Positions 5,861-9,225 of a stretch of DNA of 9,225 nt are shown here, piece after piece. The position numbers and the translations under genes are program-made. This stretch comes from Alphaproteobacteria bacterium. Lineage in GTDB: Bacteria > Pseudomonadota > Alphaproteobacteria > Caulobacterales > Caulobacteraceae. Location: contig JAHINZ010000328.1 in NCBI GenBank assembly GCA_018895795.1, forward strand, positions 1-9,225, written 5' to 3'. Numbering within the stretch: position 1 is the first letter of the stretch; each line of letters begins with the position of its first letter. The notes under the pieces were generated by a model. That model ran no database searches. It was given only the letters and a program-made list of their open reading frames with translations, and was not told where the DNA came from.

Positions 5861-8014
5861 TCAGTCCATCAGCTTGCGCGACAGATAGACATATTCCAGG
5901 GCCTGGCGGCGGGCGGTTTCGGCCAGGTTGGCGCTAGCCGCGTGGCCGCCGTCGATGTTTTCGTAATAGAGCACCGGATAGCCGAGGTCCTCCAGCCGGG
6001 CCGCCGCCTTGCGGGCGTGGGCCGGATGAACGCGGTCGTCCTTGGTCGAGGTCTCGATGAACACCTCGGGATAGGGCTGGCCGGCCTTGAGGTTGGAATA
6101 GGGGTCATACTTGGCGATGACGGCCTTTTCCGACGGTATGGCCGGGTCGCCATACTCGCCCACCCACGAGGCCCCGGCCCCGATCTGGCTGTAGCGGATC
6201 ATGTCGAACAGCGGCACCTGCACGACGATGGCGTTGTAGAGCTCGGGCCGCTGGGTCAGGGCCACGCCCATCAGCAGGCCGCCATTGCTGCCGCCCATGA
6301 TCCCCAGCCGCCGGGGCGAGGTGAGCTTGCGGTCGATCAGGTCCTGGGAGACGGCGAAGAAGTCGTCATAGACCTTCTGGCGGTTCTCCTTCAGGCCCGC
6401 CTCGTGCCAGGCCGGACCAAATTCGCCGCCGCCGCGGATATTGGCGACGACGTATGTGCCGCCGCGCTCCAGCCACAGCTTGCCCATCACGCCCGAATAG
6501 CCGGGCGTCATCGACACCTGGAAACCGCCATAGGCATAGAGCAGGGTGGGATTGGTCCCGTCGTATTTCACGTCCTTGGGCCGGACGACGAAATAGGGGA
6601 TCTTGGTTCCGTCCGTGCTGGTGGCCTCGAACTGCTCGACCACATGGGTCGAGGCGTCGAAGCGGGCCGGCGAGGCCTTGACCTGTTCCAGCTTCAGCGA
6701 GCCGGCGTCGGCCAGCCAGTAGGTCGACGGGGCCAGATAGCCGGTGACGGTGACGAACAGGCGCTCGTCCTTTTCGGCGCTGGAGCCCAGGCCGATCGCC
6801 GAATTGGCCGGCAGGTCCAGGTCTTGCGACGTCCAGCCCTTGGGGCCGTGGGTCAGCACCCTGGCCGCGCCCTTGACGTTGTCGAGCAGGCCCACGACCA
6901 GCCTGGTGCGGGTGGTGGTCACCTGTTCCACCGACTGCTTGGCCGTCGGGCGCAGAACCAGGGCCGCCTTGGCCGTCATCGGCGCGGCCTTCAGGGCGGC
7001 GAGGTCAAAGCTGATCAGGTCGCCGGTCTTAAAGCCCTTTTCGGCCCAGTCCTGCTCCATCAGCACCACCATCTGGCCGTCGACATAGCCCTGGATCGAG
7101 CTTTTCAGCGGCAGGTCCAGCTTCACCGCGCCGGCGTCGGTCAGCAGGTGTTTTTCGCTCTCGAAGAAGGTCACGCCGCGATAGGCGATGGCCGCGACCA
7201 CCTTGCCGTCGGCATCGGTCAGGACCAGCGGGCTGACCGAGACGTCCTCGACCGCGCCCCGGAAGACGTCCTTGGCCGCCGACAACGGCGTTCCGCGTGT
7301 CCAGGCCTTCAGCACATAGGCGTAGCCGGACTGGGTGACCTGGCCGGGCTCCCATTCGCGGGCCACCAGCAGGGTGTCCTTGTCCAGCCACGAGACGTTC
7401 TGCTTGCCCTCGGGCAGCACGAAGCCGCCGGCCACGAAGGTCCGGGTCATGGTGTCGAACTCACGGACGCTGACCGCGTCCTTGCCGCCGTCCGACAGGG
7501 TGACCAGGCAGCGGGTGTCGTCCGGCGCCAGGCAGTCGGCGCCCTTGAACACCCAATTGGCGCCCTCGGCCTTGGACAGGGCGTCGATGTCGAGGATCGT
7601 CTCCCAGACCGGCGCGGCGGTGCGATAGCTGTCCAGGCTGGTCTTGCGCCAGATCCCGCGCACCTGGTCGGCGTCCTGCCAGAAATTGCGGAGCGACCCG
7701 TCGCCGGCGAACGACACGCCCGGAACCCGGTCCTTGGCGTTGAGGATGGTCAGGGCCTGGCTTTCCAGCGGGGCGTAGCGGGCGTCGCCCTGCAGCACCG
7801 GCAGGGTCCTGGCGTTCTGGGCCTTGGCCCAGTCCATGGCGCGCGCCCCCTCGATCTCCTCCATCCACAGATAGGGATCGCCCTTGCCCAGTTCGGTCAG
7901 CGGCGTGCGCGCCTCGGTCGGGGCGGCAGGCTTGGGCTCGGCGGCCAAAGTGTTCGTGGGGGATGCGGTCATGAGGCTCGATGAGGCGAGGAGGGCGAGG
8001 ACGAGGGCTCTCAT
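5861..8014 (-). CDS. Secreted prolyl oligopeptidase family serine peptidase (S9A), complete copy
   Basis: S9 oligopeptidases cleave short peptides, typically after proline, using an alpha/beta-hydrolase domain capped by a beta-propeller that excludes folded proteins. The 717-residue product has an N-terminal signal peptide (MRALVLALLASSS..., Ala-rich end near residue 25), so it probably works in the periplasm. DPYLWMEEIEGARAMDW (46-62) starts the S9 N-terminal domain; the propeller runs to roughly 430 and the hydrolase from about 470. The triad is visible: S576 in GGSNGG, D659 in TKDDRVHP and H691 in DGGHAA. R661 matches the substrate-binding Arg after the Asp. C169/C177 (ADCLAPDDTRC) could form a disulfide. 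The ATG immediately follows the stop codon of the upstream paralogue (TAGATG), implying translational coupling. The ATG at residue 15 is a poorer start because it would destroy the signal peptide. True specificity for proline is not provable here. Confidence 0.93.
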   Translation of the reverse strand: MRALVLALLASSSLMTASPTNTLAAEPKPAAPTEARTPLTELGKGDPYLWMEEIEGARAMDWAKAQNARTLPVLQGDARYAPLESQALTILNAKDRVPGVSFAGDGSLRNFWQDADQVRGIWRKTSLDSYRTAAPVWETILDIDALSKAEGANWVFKGADCLAPDDTRCLVTLSDGGKDAVSVREFDTMTRTFVAGGFVLPEGKQNVSWLDKDTLLVAREWEPGQVTQSGYAYVLKAWTRGTPLSAAKDVFRGAVEDVSVSPLVLTDADGKVVAAIAYRGVTFFESEKHLLTDAGAVKLDLPLKSSIQGYVDGQMVVLMEQDWAEKGFKTGDLISFDLAALKAAPMTAKAALVLRPTAKQSVEQVTTTRTRLVVGLLDNVKGAARVLTHGPKGWTSQDLDLPANSAIGLGSSAEKDERLFVTVTGYLAPSTYWLADAGSLKLEQVKASPARFDASTHVVEQFEATSTDGTKIPYFVVRPKDVKYDGTNPTLLYAYGGFQVSMTPGYSGVMGKLWLERGGTYVVANIRGGGEFGPAWHEAGLKENRQKVYDDFFAVSQDLIDRKLTSPRRLGIMGGSNGGLLMGVALTQRPELYNAIVVQVPLFDMIRYSQIGAGASWVGEYGDPAIPSEKAVIAKYDPYSNLKAGQPYPEVFIETSTKDDRVHPAHARKAAARLEDLGYPVLYYENIDGGHAASANLAETARRQALEYVYLSRKLMD
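6243..6291. repeat. Segment identical to 8400-8448 in the tandem peptidase paralogue
   Basis: This 49-base stretch around the catalytic serine codon (6287-6289) is identical, base for base, to 8400-8448 in the neighbouring paralogue, in the same orientation. The genes differ clearly elsewhere, so it is either strong codon-level constraint or a short gene-conversion tract. Confidence 0.8.
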
Positions 8015-9225
8015 CTAGTGATCCATCAGCTGGCGCGACAGATAGGTGTAGTGCAGCGCCCAGCGGCGGGCGTTCGACTTGGGGTCCGCGCCGTTGGCGT
8101 GACCGCCGTCGGTGTTCTCGAAATAGAGATGGTCGACCTTCAGATCGTCCAGCCTGGCGGCGAACTTGCGGGCGTGGCCGGGATGGACGCGGTCGTCCTT
8201 GGTCGAAGTGGTGATATAGGCCAGCGGGTATTTCACGCCGGCCTTGAGGTTCTGATAGGGCGAATAGGCCGCGATCCAGGCCCGTTCGGCCGGGATGGCG
8301 GGGTCGCCATATTCGCCGATCCATGAGGCGCCGGCCGGCAGCACCGTGTAGCGGATCATGTCCAGCAGCGGGCTTTCCACCACCACCGCGTTCCACAGGT
8401 CGGGCCGCTGGGTCAGGGCCACGCCCATCAGCAGGCCGCCATTGCTGCGGCCATAGGCCCCCAGGTGGCGCGGGGAGGTGATCTTCTTGCTGATCAGGTC
8501 CTCGGCGACCGCGAAATAGTCGTCGAAGGCGCGCTGGCGGTGCGCCTTCAGGGCCGCGTCATGCCAGGCCGGACCGAACTCGCCGCCGCCGCGGATATTG
8601 GCCACGGCGTAGGAACCGCCGCGCTCCAGCCACAGCTTGCCGATCAGCGGGTCATAGACCGGCAGTTTCGACAGCTGGAAACCGCCATAGGCGTGCAGCA
8701 GGGTCGGGTTCAGGCCGTCCAGCTTTTCGCCCTTGGGGTGGATCAGGAAATAGGGGATCTGGGTCCCGTCCTTCGACTTGGCGACCTTTTGCTCGACCTC
8801 CAGATTGGCGGAGTCGAACTGGGCGGGCAGGGCCTTGACGGTTTCCGACGCGCCGCTGACCCCGTCGGCCAGTTTCAGCTGGGTCGGGGTGGTGAAGCCC
8901 TCGACCGAATAGAACAGCTGGTCGCCCTCGTCGGCGTGCGAGCCCAGCGAGACGGAGGCGTTGGCCAGGCCGGGCAGGGCGGTCTTGGTCCAGCCCGACC
9001 CGGTGGGGCGGAAGGTGAAGACCCCGCCCTGCACATTGTCATAGATCGCCGCCACGACGACGTGGTCGGTGACGCTCAGCTGGTCCACCGACTGGCGGGC
9101 CGAGGGCGAGAAGATCAGGCTGGGGGTCAGGTTGGCGTCCGCGCTGGTCGCCACCAGGTCGCCGGCCTTGGCGCCCAGGCCGTCTTCCTTCAGCTGCACG
9201 ATCAACTTGCCGCCCAGCAGGCCGA
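8015..9225 (-). CDS. Prolyl oligopeptidase family serine peptidase (S9), 5'-truncated tandem paralogue
   Basis: Only the C-terminal ~402 residues are in the window; the reading frame is open to the right edge and the N-terminus, with any signal peptide, lies outside. The visible part starts in the beta-propeller (GLLGGKLIVQLKEDG...) and contains the whole hydrolase domain. It aligns end to end with the downstream gene. Shared blocks include YGGFQ, GKLWLERGG, VANIRGGGEFGPAWH, SNGGLLMGVALTQRP and TSTKDDRVHP. The triad is present: Ser in GRSNGG (codon 8444-8446), Asp in KDDRVHP (8195-8197) and His in DGGHANG (8099-8101). The residue before the Ser is Arg, where the other copy has Gly. It ends with TAG at 8015-8017, directly against the ATG of the other copy, so the two are almost certainly co-transcribed. 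A TTG at 9203-9205 is only an internal Leu, not the start. Confidence 0.92.
   Translation of the reverse strand, partial: GLLGGKLIVQLKEDGLGAKAGDLVATSADANLTPSLIFSPSARQSVDQLSVTDHVVVAAIYDNVQGGVFTFRPTGSGWTKTALPGLANASVSLGSHADEGDQLFYSVEGFTTPTQLKLADGVSGASETVKALPAQFDSANLEVEQKVAKSKDGTQIPYFLIHPKGEKLDGLNPTLLHAYGGFQLSKLPVYDPLIGKLWLERGGSYAVANIRGGGEFGPAWHDAALKAHRQRAFDDYFAVAEDLISKKITSPRHLGAYGRSNGGLLMGVALTQRPDLWNAVVVESPLLDMIRYTVLPAGASWIGEYGDPAIPAERAWIAAYSPYQNLKAGVKYPLAYITTSTKDDRVHPGHARKFAARLDDLKVDHLYFENTDGGHANGADPKSNARRWALHYTYLSRQLMDH
8400..8448. repeat. Segment identical to 6243-6291 in the tandem peptidase paralogue
   Basis: This is the second copy of the 49-base identical tract, spanning the catalytic serine codon (8444-8446). 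Shorter identical tracts of about 20-26 bases also occur elsewhere in the hydrolase domains, for example over GKLWLERGG and over STKDDRV. Confidence 0.8.

Noticed and set aside
5837..7984. A 715-codon plus-strand open frame opposite the complete S9 peptidase gene
   Set aside because: It is antisense to a gene with full catalytic motifs. The predicted protein is low-complexity (rich in Gly, Ala, Arg, His, Asp, Leu, Val), typical of the complement of GC-rich coding DNA.
7461..8396. A 311-codon minus-strand frame spanning the junction of the two peptidase genes
   Set aside because: It is a different frame over both real genes, is Arg/Gly/Pro-rich, and has no recognisable domain.
8015..9205. TTG at 9203-9205 as the true start of the partial peptidase
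   Set aside because: The frame stays open to the window edge and the upstream residues (GLLGGK) continue the alignment with the paralogue, so the start lies outside the window.

Overview
The window is a dense, GC-rich stretch of bacterial chromosome. Codon use, the pairing of ahpC with a divergent oxyR, and the tandem secreted S9 peptidases suggest an alphaproteobacterium, probably Caulobacterales (Caulobacter or Phenylobacterium type). That placement is inferred from general familiarity; no 16S or other marker is present. Nine protein-coding genes are supported. Both end genes are cut by the window edges. No tRNA, rRNA, CRISPR array, insertion sequence or phage gene was seen.

Layout: (1) 1-2784 is a peroxide-defence locus. 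ahpF (minus, 3' part missing at the left edge) and ahpC (minus) encode the two halves of alkyl hydroperoxide reductase. oxyR (plus) diverges from ahpC across a short intergenic region that holds a very good OxyR-box candidate (ATAG-N7-CTAT). (2) 2785-3469 holds a PadR-family regulator with a histidine-rich N-terminus, closely resembling E. coli YqjI, a metal (nickel)-responsive repressor. It is preceded by an AT-rich promoter carrying repeated GATATA motifs. (3) 3571-4649 holds a cyclophilin-type peptidyl-prolyl isomerase with a twin-arginine-like signal, then a small GNAT acetyltransferase on the same strand. (4) 4663-5748 (minus) is a CelD/BcsL-like (BioF2-like GNAT) acetyltransferase with a TTG start, convergent with the GNAT gene. 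(5) 5861-9225 (minus) holds two tandem prolyl-oligopeptidase-family (S9) serine peptidases. The downstream copy is complete and has a signal peptide; the upstream copy is cut at its 5' end. The stop codon of one directly abuts the start codon of the other.

How the genes may work together: AhpC reduces peroxides and AhpF recycles AhpC with NADH. OxyR, with both redox cysteines present, very likely senses peroxide and controls the divergent ahpC promoter and itself. A YqjI-like metal sensor beside oxyR would fit coordination of metal homeostasis with oxidative stress, but no target gene other than itself is visible. The remaining genes look like ordinary accessory or housekeeping functions: protein folding in the envelope, small-molecule acetylation, possible polysaccharide modification, and peptide degradation in the periplasm. 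I see no convincing undescribed multi-gene system. The best leads are the regulatory sites and the tandem peptidase pair.
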